From NCBI RefSeq assembly GCF_025152525.1, contig NZ_JALXXL010000003.1, forward strand, positions 124,001-188,000: 64,000 bases of DNA, read 5' to 3'. A program made the position numbers and the translations under genes. Of this stretch, positions 1-9,742 are shown one piece after another; the first letter of the stretch is position 1; the number at the start of each line of letters is the position of its first letter. The DNA is from Corynebacterium sp. p3-SID1056. GTDB taxonomy: Bacteria > Actinomycetota > Actinomycetes > Mycobacteriales > Mycobacteriaceae. The notes under the pieces are model-generated. The model worked only from the letters and a program-made list of their open reading frames with translations. It had not been told where the DNA came from and did not search any database.

Positions 1-1
1 G

Positions 2-3000
2 GGGCGCACCGCTCAGTTCAACACCATGTTCTTCGACCGCTTCTTGTGGAACATGCACTTCGGCCAGACCCGCATGGTGCCCAAGGCCCGCGCCGCGGGT
101 GCCCCGTTTAACGGCGTGTGCATCTCCGCAGGTATTCCGGAGGTCGAGGAGGCCACCGAGATCATCGAGGGCCTGCGTGCCGACGGCTTCCCCTACATTG
201 CGTTCAAGCCGGGTACGCCCGCCCAGGTCCGCGACGCGCTCGCCATCGCCGCGGCCAACCCCAAGGTGCCGGTGATCCTCATGGTCGAAGACGGCCACGC
301 CGGCGGCCACCACTCCTGGGTGGATCTGGACGACATGCTGGTGGCAACCTACGCGCAGGTCCGCGAGCACGACAACGCGATCCTTACCGTCGGCGGCGGC
401 GTGTACTCGCCCGAGCGCGCCGCCGAGCTGCTCACCGGCGCGTGGGCGCAGCGCTTCGACTTGCCGCACATGCCGGTCGACGCCGTCTTCTTGGGCACCG
501 TCGCGATGGCCACCAAGGAGGCGAAGGCCACCGATTCGGTGAAAGACCTGCTGGTCAATACGAAGGGGCTCAGCCCCGCGGACAACGGTGGTTGGGTTGC
601 GCGTGGTTCGGGGCGCAACGGCGTGGCGTCGTCGCAAAGCCACTTGCTCGCCGACATCCACGACCTGGACAACTCCTTTGCCAAGGCCTCGCGCCTGATT
701 ACCAACATGCCGGCCGATGAGTACCCGGCGCGCCGCGAGGAGATCATCGCTGCGCTGGCCAAGACCTCCAAGCCGTTCTTCGGCGACATTGAGGACATGA
801 CCTACGCCGAGTGGGTCGAGCGCTTCGTCGAGCTGGCGCACCCGTTTGTCGACGCCTCGTGGGACGCCCGTTTTACCTCCACGCTGCGCCGCATCGAGGC
901 GCGCCTGAGCCCGCAGGACAGCGGCGAGCTGGTCAGCCAGTTCGCCGACGGCCCGCTCGACCCGCACACCGCGCTCGCCCGGCTTATCGAGGCCTACCCC
1001 CAGGCCCGCGAGATCCACGTCTCCCCGCGCGATGCCGCCTGGTGGATCTCGCTGCACTACGAATACCCCAAGCCCATGCCGTGGGTCCCGGCGATCGACG
1101 GCGACCTGAAAATGTGGTTTGGCAAGGACACGCTCTGGCAGGCGCAAGACCCGCGCTACACCGCCGACGAGGTCCGGATCATCCCCGGCCCGGTCGCAGT
1201 CGCCGGCATTACCCGCAAGAACGAGCCGGTCGCAGAGCTCCTCGGCCGCTTCGAGGCCGCCACGACGCAGGCGCTTCTCGACGCCGACGTCACCCCCACC
1301 GACCGCTTCGCCCGCTTGGCCGACGCCGTGAGCGTCGAGGAGTACCTGCGCGCCGCCCCCACCCTGTTCTGGCACGGGCACCTGATGGATAACCCGGCCT
1401 ACACCATGGACGCGTCGAGCTTCGAGATCGTGCACGACTTCTACGGCTCCGAGGCCTCCGACGCCTCCGACGGCGAAGGCGGGCTCGCCATCCGCATCCA
1501 CACCGACTCCTACTGGGACGACCTGCCGGAGAATCAGCGCCCCTTCTACGTGCGCGAGGTGACCATCCCGATCACCCTGCCCGAGGGCGTGCACACCGGC
1601 GCCTCCCCGGTCGTCGACGACGCGCGCCTGCCGAAGGCCGTGTTCGACCTGCTCGCGGGCCTGGCCGGCGTGGGCTCGGTGTCCGAGGCCGGCGATACGA
1701 TCACCGAGTTGCCGTCGATTATCGCAGGCTCTGCAGACGAGGCGCACCCCTTCGGGCTTGCGCGCACCAGCTTCCACTTCCCCGCCTCCCTGCTGCAGGC
1801 ACACACCGCGGTCACCGGTGCCGCCCTGGGCACCGATGTGCCCGACGGCACGCCGGACGCGCTGGTCGGACCGTGCTGGCCGGCGATCTACACCGCGCTC
1901 GGTTCGGCCACGCTTGCAGATGGCTACCCGGTCATCGAGGGCCTGCTCAACGCCGTGCACCTCGACCACGTCATCGCGCTTGAACCCGGCGCGGACCTGC
2001 ACGCGCTTGCCGACGGCCGCGAGCTTGCCGTCACCTCCTGGTGCAGCGGCATCGAGGAGTCGGTCTCCGGGCGCATCGTCACGGTTGAGCTGCTGATTGA
2101 GGACGGTGAGCGCGCCGTCGTGAAGCAAATGCACCGCTTCGCTATCCGCGGCCGGGCGACCACCTCCACCCCGCCGAGTACTGCGCCGGAGTTTGGCGGC
2201 GTCGACGCGGCAATCGAGGCGACCCCGCGCTCCTTTGTCGATCGCGCAACCGTCACCGCACCAGCCGACATGACACCGTTCGCACTGGTCTCGGGCGACT
2301 ACAACCCGATCCACACTTCCTACAACGCCTCCGGGCTCGTCGGTCTCGCAGCACCACTGGTGCACGGCATGTGGCTGTCTGCCACCGCGCAGCACCTCGC
2401 CGGGCGCCACGGGCGCGTGAGCGGCTGGACCTACTCCATGTACGGCATGGTGCAGCTTGGCGACGAGGTCGAGCTGACCGTCGAGCGCGTCGGCCGCGCC
2501 GGCATCCGGCCCGCGCTCGAGGTGACCTGCCGCATCGCCGGCGAGGTCGTCTCGCGCGGCCAGGCGCTGCTCGCACAGCCGGCCACCGCCTACCTTTACC
2601 CGGGCCAGGGCATCCAGTCCGAGGGCATGGGCGCCGGCGACCGCGCGGCCAGCCCCGCCGCCCGCGAGATCTGGCGGCGCGCCGACGCGCACACCCGCGA
2701 CAACCTTGGCTTTTCCATCCAGCGCATCGTGGATGCCAACCCGACCGAGCTCACCGTGCGCGGCGAGGTGTTCAAGCACCCGGAGGGCGTGTTGCACCTG
2801 ACCCAGTTCACGCAGGTCGCCCTCGCCGTCGTCGCGTACGCGCAGACCACGCGGCTTCGCGACGCGGGCGCGCTGGCCACCGGTGCCATGTACGCCGGCC
2901 ACTCGCTGGGCGAGTACACCGCGCTCGCCTCGCTGGGCAACATCTTCGACCTGGAATCCGTCATTGACGTGGTCTACTCCCGCGGCTCGTCTATGGGTTC

Positions 3001-6000
3001 GCTGGTCCCGCGCGATGCGGAGGGCAACTCCGACTACGGCATGGGCGCGCTGCGTCCCAACATGATCGGGGTCTCCGACGCTGAGGTCGCCGACTACGTC
3101 GCCAAGGTCTCGGACGACACCGGCGAGTTCCTGGAGATCGTCAACTACAACATCAAGGGCCAGCAGTACTCCGTCGCCGGCACGAAGCGCGGCCTCGCCG
3201 TCCTGTCCGAGCGCGCCAACGCCGTGCGCGAGCGCGCCTACGTGCCGGTGCCCGGCATCGACGTGCCCTTCCACTCTCGCGTGCTGCGCTCCGGCGTGGC
3301 CGACTTCGCCGCCAAGCTCGACGAGCTTTTGCCCGCGCGCATCGACGTCGACGCCCTCGAGCACCGCTACGTACCCAACTTGGTCGCGCGCCCCTTCGAG
3401 CTCACGCAGGACTTCATCGACGCCGTACGCGCCGAGGTACCTGCCGACGACCACGCCTCCCAGGCAGCACTCGCCGCGCTCGACCCGGCCACCATGGACC
3501 GCTCCGACCTCGCCCGCGTCCTGCTGATCCAGCTTTTGGCCTGGCAGTTCGCCTCGCCGGTGCGCTGGATTGAGACCCAGGATCTCATCTTCGGCCGCGT
3601 CGAGCAGGCCATCGAGGTGGGCCTGGCCTCCGCGCCGACCCTGACCAACCTAGCCAAGCGCGAGATGGCCGTGACCGGCCACCACATCCCGGTAGTCAAC
3701 GCGGAGGCGAACTGGGAGCAGGTCACGCTCAGCGACACCGTCGCCGCCCCCGAGCCGGAGGCCACGGAAGACGCAGCGGAAGCCGCCGAGGCAGAGGCAC
3801 CCGCAGAAACCACGCCTGCCGAGCCCGCACCGGCCGCACCTGCAGCACCGGCAGCCGCTCCCGCCCAACCCGCTTCCGACCTGCCGTTTCACGCCGCCGA
3901 CGCGATCAACGTGCTGTTTGCCTTCCAGAACAAGATCCGCCCCGAGCAGATCACAGACACCGACACCATCGAGGAGCTCACCGGCGGGGTCTCCTCGCGC
4001 CGCAACCAGCTGCTCATGGATATGTCCGCCGAGCTCGGCGTGCCCGCCATCGACGGCGCCGCCGAAGCCGACGTGGTCACCCTCCGCGAGCGCGTGAACA
4101 CCGCCGCGCCCAGCTACGCCCCCTTCGGCTCCGTGCTCTCCGAGGCGATTGGCGCGCGCCTGCGCCAGGTCCTCGGCGCCGCAAGCCTCGCACCCTCCCA
4201 CGTCGCCGACTACGTCACCGGCACCTGGGCGCTGCCCGCCAGCTGGGTCCCGCACGTCGAGGCCGCCGTCCTGCTCGGCACCCGCGAGGAGGACTCGGTC
4301 CGCGGCGGCACCCTTGCCACCCTGCCGCAGGCCAGCTCGAAGGCCGAGGTGGCCACGCTTCTCGACGCCGCCGTCGAACTCGTCGCCGCCAACCACAACC
4401 AGGAAGTCGCCAAGGCATCCGCCTCGGCCTCCTCCGGCGGCGGAGTCGTCGACTCCGCAGCACTCGACGCCTACCGCGAAGAGGTTTCCGACACGCTCGT
4501 TGCCACCGCGCGCACCCTGCTGGACAAGCTCGGCGTGGAGTCCGCGGCCGCAGACGCTTCCGCCGACGCCGAGGCAGCCGCCGAGGCCCGCACCGTGCTT
4601 GACACCATCGAAGCCGAGCTCGGCACGAACTGGGTCTCGCAGGTCTCCCCTGTCTTCGACGCCCGCCGCGCCATTCTTTTCGACGACCGCTGGGCCCAGG
4701 CCCGCGAGGACCTCGCCCGCATCGCCACTGGTGATACCGGCGCAGACTCGGATGCAGCCCGCTTCTCACCCGAGCGCTTCACCGGCACCGGACAGACGAT
4801 CGCCGACCAGGCACGCTGGTACGCCGCGCACACCGAAGGCGCACCGCGCAAGGTCTTAGAGGAGATCGCGGCCAACGCGCTTGAGACCCCACAGCTCGAG
4901 TACGCAGGCGACGTGGCGCTTGTCACCGGTGCTGCGCCCGGCTCCATCGCCACCGCCCTGGTCGAGCGCCTGCTCGAGGGAGGCGCGACCGTCATCATGA
5001 CGGCTTCCCGGATCACCCAGTCCCGCAAGGAGTTCGCACGAGCTCTCTTCCGCGACCACGGCACCCCAGGCGCCGCCCTCTGGCTCGTTCCGGCGAACCT
5101 GTCGTCCTACCGCGACGTCGATGCGCTCATTGACTGGATCGGTTCTGCCCAGCGCGAGACCGTGGGCAACGAGGTCAAGTTGATCAAGCCCGCCCTGGTG
5201 CCCACGCTCGCCTTCCCCTTCGCCGCACCGGGTGTGTCCGGCTCGCTGGCCGAGGTCGGCGGGAACACGGAGACCCAGGCGAGGCTCCTGCTCTGGTCGC
5301 TGGAGCGCACCATCGCCGGTCTGGCCCGCCTCGCGCAGGACGCGGACGTGCCCACCCGCGCGCACATCGTGCTGCCGGGCTCGCCGAACCGCGGCACCTT
5401 CGGTGGCGACGGTGCGTACGGCGAGGTCAAGGCCGCGCTCGACGCGATCGTAAACAAGTGGAACGCCGAAACCGGTTGGCCGGACGGTGTGACCCTGGCC
5501 CAGGCGCGCATCGGCTGGGTCGCGGGCACGCACCTGATGGGCGGCAACGACGTGCTCATCCCCGCCGCGCGCGAAGCCGGCATCCACGTCTGGGACCCGA
5601 AGGAGATCTCCTCCAAGCTCATGGGCCTGGCAAGCGCCGAGTCGCGCGCGAAGGCGCAGGAGCGCCCGCTGGACCTGGACCTCACCGGTGGGCTTGCAGA
5701 CTCCGGCGTGTCGATCGCCGAGCTCGCCCGCGCGGCGAACATCGAGGCTGCCCCGGCGCAAGCGAACACCCCAGACACCGACGCCCCGCGCATCAAGGCA
5801 CTGCCGAACCTGGCCAACCCCGCCCAGCCCGACGGCTCGGCCATCGGCCAGCTCGGCGAGGTCACCTGCGCGCTGGACGACATGATCGTCATCGCCGGCA
5901 TCGGCGAGGTCTCCTCCTGGGGCTCCGGCCGCACGCGCACGGAGGCCGAGTACGGCATCCAGCGCGACGGCACGGTCGAGCTCACCGCCGCCGGTGTGCT

Positions 6001-7789
6001 CGAGCTTGCCTGGATGACGGGCCTTGTCCGCTGGGCCGAGGACCCCACCCCGGGCTGGTACGACGCCGACGGCCAGGAGGTCGCCGAGGAGGACATCGCG
6101 GACCGTTTCCGCGACGAGGTCATCGCGCGCGCTGGCGTGCGCCGCTTAAGCGACAAGTACTTCCTCACCGACGGCGGTTCTGTCGATCTCACCGAGGTTT
6201 TCTTGGACCGCGACGTCACCTTCTCCGTGGCCAACGAAGCCGAGGCCCGCGAGTTCGCCAAGGCCGATCCGGACAAGACCCGCATCACCTGCACCGACGG
6301 CGAGTGGCAGGTCACCCGCCTCGCCGGTGCCACCGCGCAACTGCCGCGCAAGGCCACGCTTTCTCGTTCCGTCGCCGGCCAGATGCCGGAGGGCTTCGAC
6401 CCCGCCAAGTGGGGCATCCCCGCCCAGATGGTGGACAACATGGACCGCATCGCGGTGTGGAACCTGGTCACCGCGGTCGACGCGTTCATCTCCGCGGGCT
6501 TTAGCCCCGCCGAGCTGCTGCGCGCGATCCACCCGGCGGATGTCGCGTCCACCCAGGGCACCGGCATCGGCGGCATGGAGTCCCTGCACCAGGTCTTCGT
6601 CTCTCGCTTCATTGGCGAGGAGCGCCAGTCCGACATCCTGCAGGAGGCCCTGCCGAACGTGGTGGCCGCGCACGTGATGCAGTCGCTGGTCGGCGGCTAC
6701 GGCTCCATGATCCACCCGGTCGCCGCCTGCGCCACCGCCGCGGTGTCCGTGGAGGAGGCCGTGGACAAGATCAAGCTTGGCAAGGCCGACTTCGTCGTCG
6801 CCGGCGGTATCGACGATGTCCAGGTCGAGTCGCTCCAGGGCTTCGGCGACATGAACGCCACAGCCGAGACCGCGAAGATGACCGCGCAGGGCATCGACGA
6901 CCGCTTCATCTCTCGCGCGAACGACCGCCGCCGCGGCGGCTTCCTCGAGGGCGAGGGCGGCGGCACCCTGCTGGTGGTGCGCGGCTCGCTCGCCGCGGAG
7001 CTGGGCCTGCCGGTGCATGCGGTGGTCGCCTACGCCGATTCCTTCGGCGATGGCGCGCACACCTCCATCCCGGCACCGGGCCTGGGCGTGCTCGCCGCAG
7101 CTCGCGGCGGCGAGGCCTCGCGCCTGACCCGCAGCATCACCTCGCTCGGGCTTTCGCTTGACGACGTCAACGTCATCTCCAAGCACGACACCTCCACCAA
7201 CGCCAACGACCCGAACGAGTCCGAGCTGCACTCCCTGCTGTGGCCCGCGGCCGGCCGCGACCCACACGCACCGATGTACGTCATCTCGCAGAAGTCGCTC
7301 ACCGGCCACGCCAAGGCGGGTGCCGCCCTGTTCCAGATCGGCGGACTGCTCGAGGTGCTGCGCACCGGCCGCCTGCCGCAGAATGCGTCGCTGGACTGCG
7401 TCGACCCGCTGATTGCGCCGAAGGCCACCAACCTGGTCTGGCTGCGTGACACCCTCGACCTTGGCGAGGGCGCGGTGAAGGCCGCGGCGCTGACCTCGCT
7501 CGGCTTCGGCCACGTCGGCGCGCTCGTCGTGCTCGCCCACCCGGGCGTGTTCGAGGCGGCGCTCGCCGCCGAGGGCCGCGACGTCGAGGCCTGGCGGGCT
7601 CGCGCCACCGAACACCTCCGCGCCGGTGCCGACCGCCTGGAGGCCGGCATGGTCGGACGCGCCGCCCTGTTCGAGCAGGTGCACAACCGCCGCTTCGCGG
7701 AAGGCCACACACACGACAGTGAGATCGCCCTCCTGCTGGACGCGGACGCCCGCCTGGGCGAGGACGGGACCTATCCGGTCGCGCCGTAA
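2..7789 (+). CDS. fas: Type I fatty acid synthase (multidomain), 5'-truncated
   Basis: Cytosolic multienzyme that makes long-chain acyl-CoA from acetyl- and malonyl-CoA. The reading frame is open from the first bases, so the N-terminal acetyltransferase part lies upstream of the window; about 2,595 residues are present. Visible domains in order: FMN-type enoyl reductase (VEDGHAGGHHSW near base 285), MaoC-like dehydratase (GDYNPIH near 2294), malonyl/palmitoyl transferase (AGHSLGEY near 2894), an Ala/Pro-rich linker (about 3740-3880), acyl carrier region (GGVSSRRNQL near 3985, with the presumed phosphopantetheine serine), ketoreductase (VTGAAPGS near 4922) and ketosynthase (ACATAA near 6727). 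No phosphopantetheinyl transferase domain follows the ketosynthase, as usual for bacterial FAS-I. The downstream accD/accE/accBC genes would supply its malonyl-CoA. Identity is secure. Confidence 0.97.
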   Translation, partial: GRTAQFNTMFFDRFLWNMHFGQTRMVPKARAAGAPFNGVCISAGIPEVEEATEIIEGLRADGFPYIAFKPGTPAQVRDALAIAAANPKVPVILMVEDGHAGGHHSWVDLDDMLVATYAQVREHDNAILTVGGGVYSPERAAELLTGAWAQRFDLPHMPVDAVFLGTVAMATKEAKATDSVKDLLVNTKGLSPADNGGWVARGSGRNGVASSQSHLLADIHDLDNSFAKASRLITNMPADEYPARREEIIAALAKTSKPFFGDIEDMTYAEWVERFVELAHPFVDASWDARFTSTLRRIEARLSPQDSGELVSQFADGPLDPHTALARLIEAYPQAREIHVSPRDAAWWISLHYEYPKPMPWVPAIDGDLKMWFGKDTLWQAQDPRYTADEVRIIPGPVAVAGITRKNEPVAELLGRFEAATTQALLDADVTPTDRFARLADAVSVEEYLRAAPTLFWHGHLMDNPAYTMDASSFEIVHDFYGSEASDASDGEGGLAIRIHTDSYWDDLPENQRPFYVREVTIPITLPEGVHTGASPVVDDARLPKAVFDLLAGLAGVGSVSEAGDTITELPSIIAGSADEAHPFGLARTSFHFPASLLQAHTAVTGAALGTDVPDGTPDALVGPCWPAIYTALGSATLADGYPVIEGLLNAVHLDHVIALEPGADLHALADGRELAVTSWCSGIEESVSGRIVTVELLIEDGERAVVKQMHRFAIRGRATTSTPPSTAPEFGGVDAAIEATPRSFVDRATVTAPADMTPFALVSGDYNPIHTSYNASGLVGLAAPLVHGMWLSATAQHLAGRHGRVSGWTYSMYGMVQLGDEVELTVERVGRAGIRPALEVTCRIAGEVVSRGQALLAQPATAYLYPGQGIQSEGMGAGDRAASPAAREIWRRADAHTRDNLGFSIQRIVDANPTELTVRGEVFKHPEGVLHLTQFTQVALAVVAYAQTTRLRDAGALATGAMYAGHSLGEYTALASLGNIFDLESVIDVVYSRGSSMGSLVPRDAEGNSDYGMGALRPNMIGVSDAEVADYVAKVSDDTGEFLEIVNYNIKGQQYSVAGTKRGLAVLSERANAVRERAYVPVPGIDVPFHSRVLRSGVADFAAKLDELLPARIDVDALEHRYVPNLVARPFELTQDFIDAVRAEVPADDHASQAALAALDPATMDRSDLARVLLIQLLAWQFASPVRWIETQDLIFGRVEQAIEVGLASAPTLTNLAKREMAVTGHHIPVVNAEANWEQVTLSDTVAAPEPEATEDAAEAAEAEAPAETTPAEPAPAAPAAPAAAPAQPASDLPFHAADAINVLFAFQNKIRPEQITDTDTIEELTGGVSSRRNQLLMDMSAELGVPAIDGAAEADVVTLRERVNTAAPSYAPFGSVLSEAIGARLRQVLGAASLAPSHVADYVTGTWALPASWVPHVEAAVLLGTREEDSVRGGTLATLPQASSKAEVATLLDAAVELVAANHNQEVAKASASASSGGGVVDSAALDAYREEVSDTLVATARTLLDKLGVESAAADASADAEAAAEARTVLDTIEAELGTNWVSQVSPVFDARRAILFDDRWAQAREDLARIATGDTGADSDAARFSPERFTGTGQTIADQARWYAAHTEGAPRKVLEEIAANALETPQLEYAGDVALVTGAAPGSIATALVERLLEGGATVIMTASRITQSRKEFARALFRDHGTPGAALWLVPANLSSYRDVDALIDWIGSAQRETVGNEVKLIKPALVPTLAFPFAAPGVSGSLAEVGGNTETQARLLLWSLERTIAGLARLAQDADVPTRAHIVLPGSPNRGTFGGDGAYGEVKAALDAIVNKWNAETGWPDGVTLAQARIGWVAGTHLMGGNDVLIPAAREAGIHVWDPKEISSKLMGLASAESRAKAQERPLDLDLTGGLADSGVSIAELARAANIEAAPAQANTPDTDAPRIKALPNLANPAQPDGSAIGQLGEVTCALDDMIVIAGIGEVSSWGSGRTRTEAEYGIQRDGTVELTAAGVLELAWMTGLVRWAEDPTPGWYDADGQEVAEEDIADRFRDEVIARAGVRRLSDKYFLTDGGSVDLTEVFLDRDVTFSVANEAEAREFAKADPDKTRITCTDGEWQVTRLAGATAQLPRKATLSRSVAGQMPEGFDPAKWGIPAQMVDNMDRIAVWNLVTAVDAFISAGFSPAELLRAIHPADVASTQGTGIGGMESLHQVFVSRFIGEERQSDILQEALPNVVAAHVMQSLVGGYGSMIHPVAACATAAVSVEEAVDKIKLGKADFVVAGGIDDVQVESLQGFGDMNATAETAKMTAQGIDDRFISRANDRRRGGFLEGEGGGTLLVVRGSLAAELGLPVHAVVAYADSFGDGAHTSIPAPGLGVLAAARGGEASRLTRSITSLGLSLDDVNVISKHDTSTNANDPNESELHSLLWPAAGRDPHAPMYVISQKSLTGHAKAGAALFQIGGLLEVLRTGRLPQNASLDCVDPLIAPKATNLVWLRDTLDLGEGAVKAAALTSLGFGHVGALVVLAHPGVFEAALAAEGRDVEAWRARATEHLRAGADRLEAGMVGRAALFEQVHNRRFAEGHTHDSEIALLLDADARLGEDGTYPVAP

Positions 7790-7793
7790 TCCC

Positions 7794-7815
7794 ACCGGCG
7801 GTGTGCGCCGCCGGT
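7794..7815 (+). terminator. Hairpin just after fas
   Basis: ACCGGCGG at 7794-7801 pairs with CCGCCGGT at 7808-7815 around a 6-nt loop, 4 nt after the fas stop codon. There is no T-run, so on its own it may only protect the 3' end. Confidence 0.5.
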
Positions 7816-7860
7816 AACGCCACCCAGACTTGCAGGAGATATACCTGCTGCAGACGTCAG

Positions 7861-7890
7861 CGGGGTGGGCCACTTCCCCGGCCCACCCCG
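7861..7890 (+). terminator. Strong hairpin terminator of fas
   Basis: CGGGGTGGGCC (7861-7871) is perfectly complementary to GGCCCACCCCG (7880-7890), an 11-bp GC-rich stem with an 8-nt loop, followed by a TTGGTGTGTGTTGG stretch. It is the most likely end of the fas transcript. Confidence 0.7.
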
Positions 7891-7947
7891 TTGGTGTGTG
7901 TTGGCCCCGAAAAGCCTTTCGCAAATCCGCCCGCTACGATTGTCTGT

Positions 7948-7953
7948 TACCGT
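7948..7953 (+). promoter_or_regulatory. -10 box of a probable leaderless mRNA
   Basis: TACCGT lies 8 nt before the ATG at 7962, and there is no Shine-Dalgarno sequence in between. This spacing puts the transcription start at or next to the start codon. Confidence 0.4.
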
Positions 7954-7961
7954 TCATAGGC

Positions 7962-8387
7962 ATGAAACGTGGTGGGGGTAATGCAGATCCGGGCTCAACC
8001 TGGGTCAAAGATTTTCTTATCATCATTTTGTTCCTGTTCGCAGGGCTGTTTTACGCTGCATTAGTCGTCAAAGATCCAGCGACACGAGAGGCTGTCCTCA
8101 ACCTCGGTGCCAAAGTGTTAGGGCCTTCAATTCCAGCGGCGGTGGCTTTTTACGGAGTCATGAAAACACTTGAGAACACGCGAAAACAAGATTTATTTAA
8201 AGAATGGCACTCTAATCTGCGCTGGGCGACGGACCTTTGCGCATCAAAAGATCCAGAAGTTGTCGCTATCGGAGTCGCTGCCATCGATGCCCTTGATGAC
8301 GCGCCCTTCCTAGGCGATAATGAAAATGACCTTGTCGATTCTTTAATCAAAGAAATTACCAAGAGTTGGGACTCCGAGAGCAGGTGA
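7962..8387 (+). CDS. Small membrane-anchored protein of unknown function
   Basis: 141 residues from the ATG at 7962; an in-frame extension upstream to 7830 runs through the fas terminator and is rejected. Visible are two hydrophobic stretches, residues about 19-37 (FLIIILFLFAGLFYAALVV) and about 55-70 (LGPSIPAAVAFYGVM), followed by a soluble acidic C-terminal part (about 75-141) containing DALDDAPFLGDNENDLVDSL. I do not recognise a family. Base composition is clearly more AT-rich than the flanking genes and codon choice differs (ATT, TTA, AAA, CAA common), which suggests acquisition by transfer. The next small gene begins 5 nt after its stop, so the two probably form one transcript. A membrane sensor or toxin-like role is possible but nothing in the sequence proves it. 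Confidence 0.65.
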   Translation: MKRGGGNADPGSTWVKDFLIIILFLFAGLFYAALVVKDPATREAVLNLGAKVLGPSIPAAVAFYGVMKTLENTRKQDLFKEWHSNLRWATDLCASKDPEVVAIGVAAIDALDDAPFLGDNENDLVDSLIKEITKSWDSESR

Positions 8388-8392
8388 AATAC

Positions 8393-8563
8393 ATGGAGAA
8401 GCACCGTACCCCTAATAAGGAGACTTACGTCCCAAAGACTAATGTGCCCCCGAACGCCGGGCAGATCGCCGCAGCCAAGCTCATTATGAAGCGCCACCGC
8501 GAGGGCAAGGGGCGTGTAGAGATCACGCCGAAGATCCGCTACCTCGCGAGCTACGGAGACTAG
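8393..8563 (+). CDS. Small basic hypothetical protein
   Basis: 56 residues from the ATG at 8393, preceded by AGGTGA as a weak ribosome-binding site; a GTG at 8384 overlapping the upstream stop is an alternative start. The product is basic and polar (MEKHRTPNKETYVPKTNVPP at the start, then KLIMKRHREGKGRVEITPK) with no membrane segment or signal peptide. It is probably co-transcribed with the membrane protein upstream and shares its unusual location between fas and the dehydrogenase. No family is recognised; a nucleic-acid-binding or partner protein is only a guess based on charge. Confidence 0.55.
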   Translation: MEKHRTPNKETYVPKTNVPPNAGQIAAAKLIMKRHREGKGRVEITPKIRYLASYGD

Positions 8564-8629
8564 GTATGTTTCGAAGTCCTGCGTTCAAAGGTCGTTTTTG
8601 TGCCGACTCCTAAGCCTGATCGCCACGCG

Positions 8630-8635
8630 TAGAAT
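8630..8635 (+). promoter_or_regulatory. Candidate -10 of the dehydrogenase gene
   Basis: TAGAAT matches the corynebacterial -10 consensus 29 nt upstream of the ATG at 8665. No clear -35 is visible. An AAAGGA ribosome-binding site (about 8653) follows, so this transcript has a leader. Confidence 0.45.
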
Positions 8636-8664
8636 CGTGGCCACACGCACCGAAAGGATTCGGC

Positions 8665-9735
8665 ATGAAAGCAGTTCGTTACTACGGCAAAGAAGACCTC
8701 CGAATCGACGACATTGCAGAGCCCGAGGTACGCCCAGGCACCGTCAAAATCGCTCCTGCCTACACAGGCATCTGCGGCTCGGATGTCCACCTCTACTTCG
8801 ACGGGCCTATGCCTCCTGCCCCATCCGAGGAACAGCCCCATCCCATCTCCGGCGAAACGCTGCCTGTGGTGATGGGCCACGAGTTTTCCGGCGTTGTTGA
8901 AGAGGTCGGCCCGGACGTCACTGAACTCAATGTCGGTGACCACGTCGTTGTTGAGCCTTTCATGGTTGACGGCACTTGCCCCTCCTGTAAGCGCGGCGAC
9001 TACCACCTGTGCGACCAGATGGGGTTCATCGGTATTTCCGGCCGCGGCGGCGGCCTGGCAGAGCGCATCGTTGTGGAAGAGCGTTGGGTGCACCCCACCG
9101 GCAGCATTCCCCTCGACCAGGCCGCGCTCATCGAGCCGCTCGCAGTGGCACACCACGGCATCGCCCACGCTGGCTACGCCAATACCGACCACCAGGGTGA
9201 GTGGGCGCTCGTCGGCGGCGCAGGACCCATCGGTCTGCTCACCGGCGCAGTCCTCAAGGCGTATGGGATGAACGTCATCATTTCGGAACCGTCTGGCGCG
9301 CGTCGTGACAAGGCACTCGAAGCCGGAGTCGCAGACCACGTGGTGAACCCGCTCGAAGAAGACCTCCACGAAAAGGTTGCCGAACTCACTGACGGTGAAT
9401 TGGTCTCCGTGTCTTTCGACGCGGCGGGCGTTCCCCAGGTCCTTCACGACCTCATTCATGCGACACGCCCGGCGGGCCGGGTTGAGGTCCTGGCCATCCA
9501 CGTGCACCCCTACTCCATGGATGTCATGGGGGATCTCACGATGAAGGAACGTGTCATGGGTTCTTCCATCGGCTACTGCAACGATCACTCCAAGGTGATC
9601 AAGCTTGTGCAGGACGGAAAAGTCGATCTTTCACCGTTCATCACGTCCAAGATCAAGGCGGAGAACGTTGTTGAGGACGGGTTCAACGCACTGCGGAACC
9701 CGCAAGAGGTCAAGATCCTGGTTTCGATGAACTAG
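8665..9735 (+). CDS. 2,3-butanediol dehydrogenase-type zinc alcohol dehydrogenase
   Basis: 356-residue medium-chain dehydrogenase, likely interconverting acetoin/diacetyl and (R,R)-2,3-butanediol with NAD(H). Catalytic zinc ligands are visible in TGICGSDVHLY (about residue 37) and MGHEFSGVV (GHE, about 71-73); the Rossmann motif GGAGPIG is near residue 188. The inserted loop PAPSEEQPHPISGE before GHE is typical of the butanediol dehydrogenase subgroup. In the structural-zinc lobe the sequence reads VDGTCPSCKRGDYHLC, so an Asp stands where most relatives have the first of four cysteines. The start is supported by AAAGGA 7 nt upstream. It is transcribed alone and converges on the Fic gene with 7 bp between stops. 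Other polyol or sorbitol dehydrogenase activity cannot be excluded. Confidence 0.85.
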   Translation: MKAVRYYGKEDLRIDDIAEPEVRPGTVKIAPAYTGICGSDVHLYFDGPMPPAPSEEQPHPISGETLPVVMGHEFSGVVEEVGPDVTELNVGDHVVVEPFMVDGTCPSCKRGDYHLCDQMGFIGISGRGGGLAERIVVEERWVHPTGSIPLDQAALIEPLAVAHHGIAHAGYANTDHQGEWALVGGAGPIGLLTGAVLKAYGMNVIISEPSGARRDKALEAGVADHVVNPLEEDLHEKVAELTDGELVSVSFDAAGVPQVLHDLIHATRPAGRVEVLAIHVHPYSMDVMGDLTMKERVMGSSIGYCNDHSKVIKLVQDGKVDLSPFITSKIKAENVVEDGFNALRNPQEVKILVSMN

Positions 9736-9742
9736 CGCTTGG

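Noticed and set aside
6146..7924. 592-codon frame opposite fas
   Set aside because: Antisense shadow of the ketosynthase end of fas with repetitive H/G/A/V composition.
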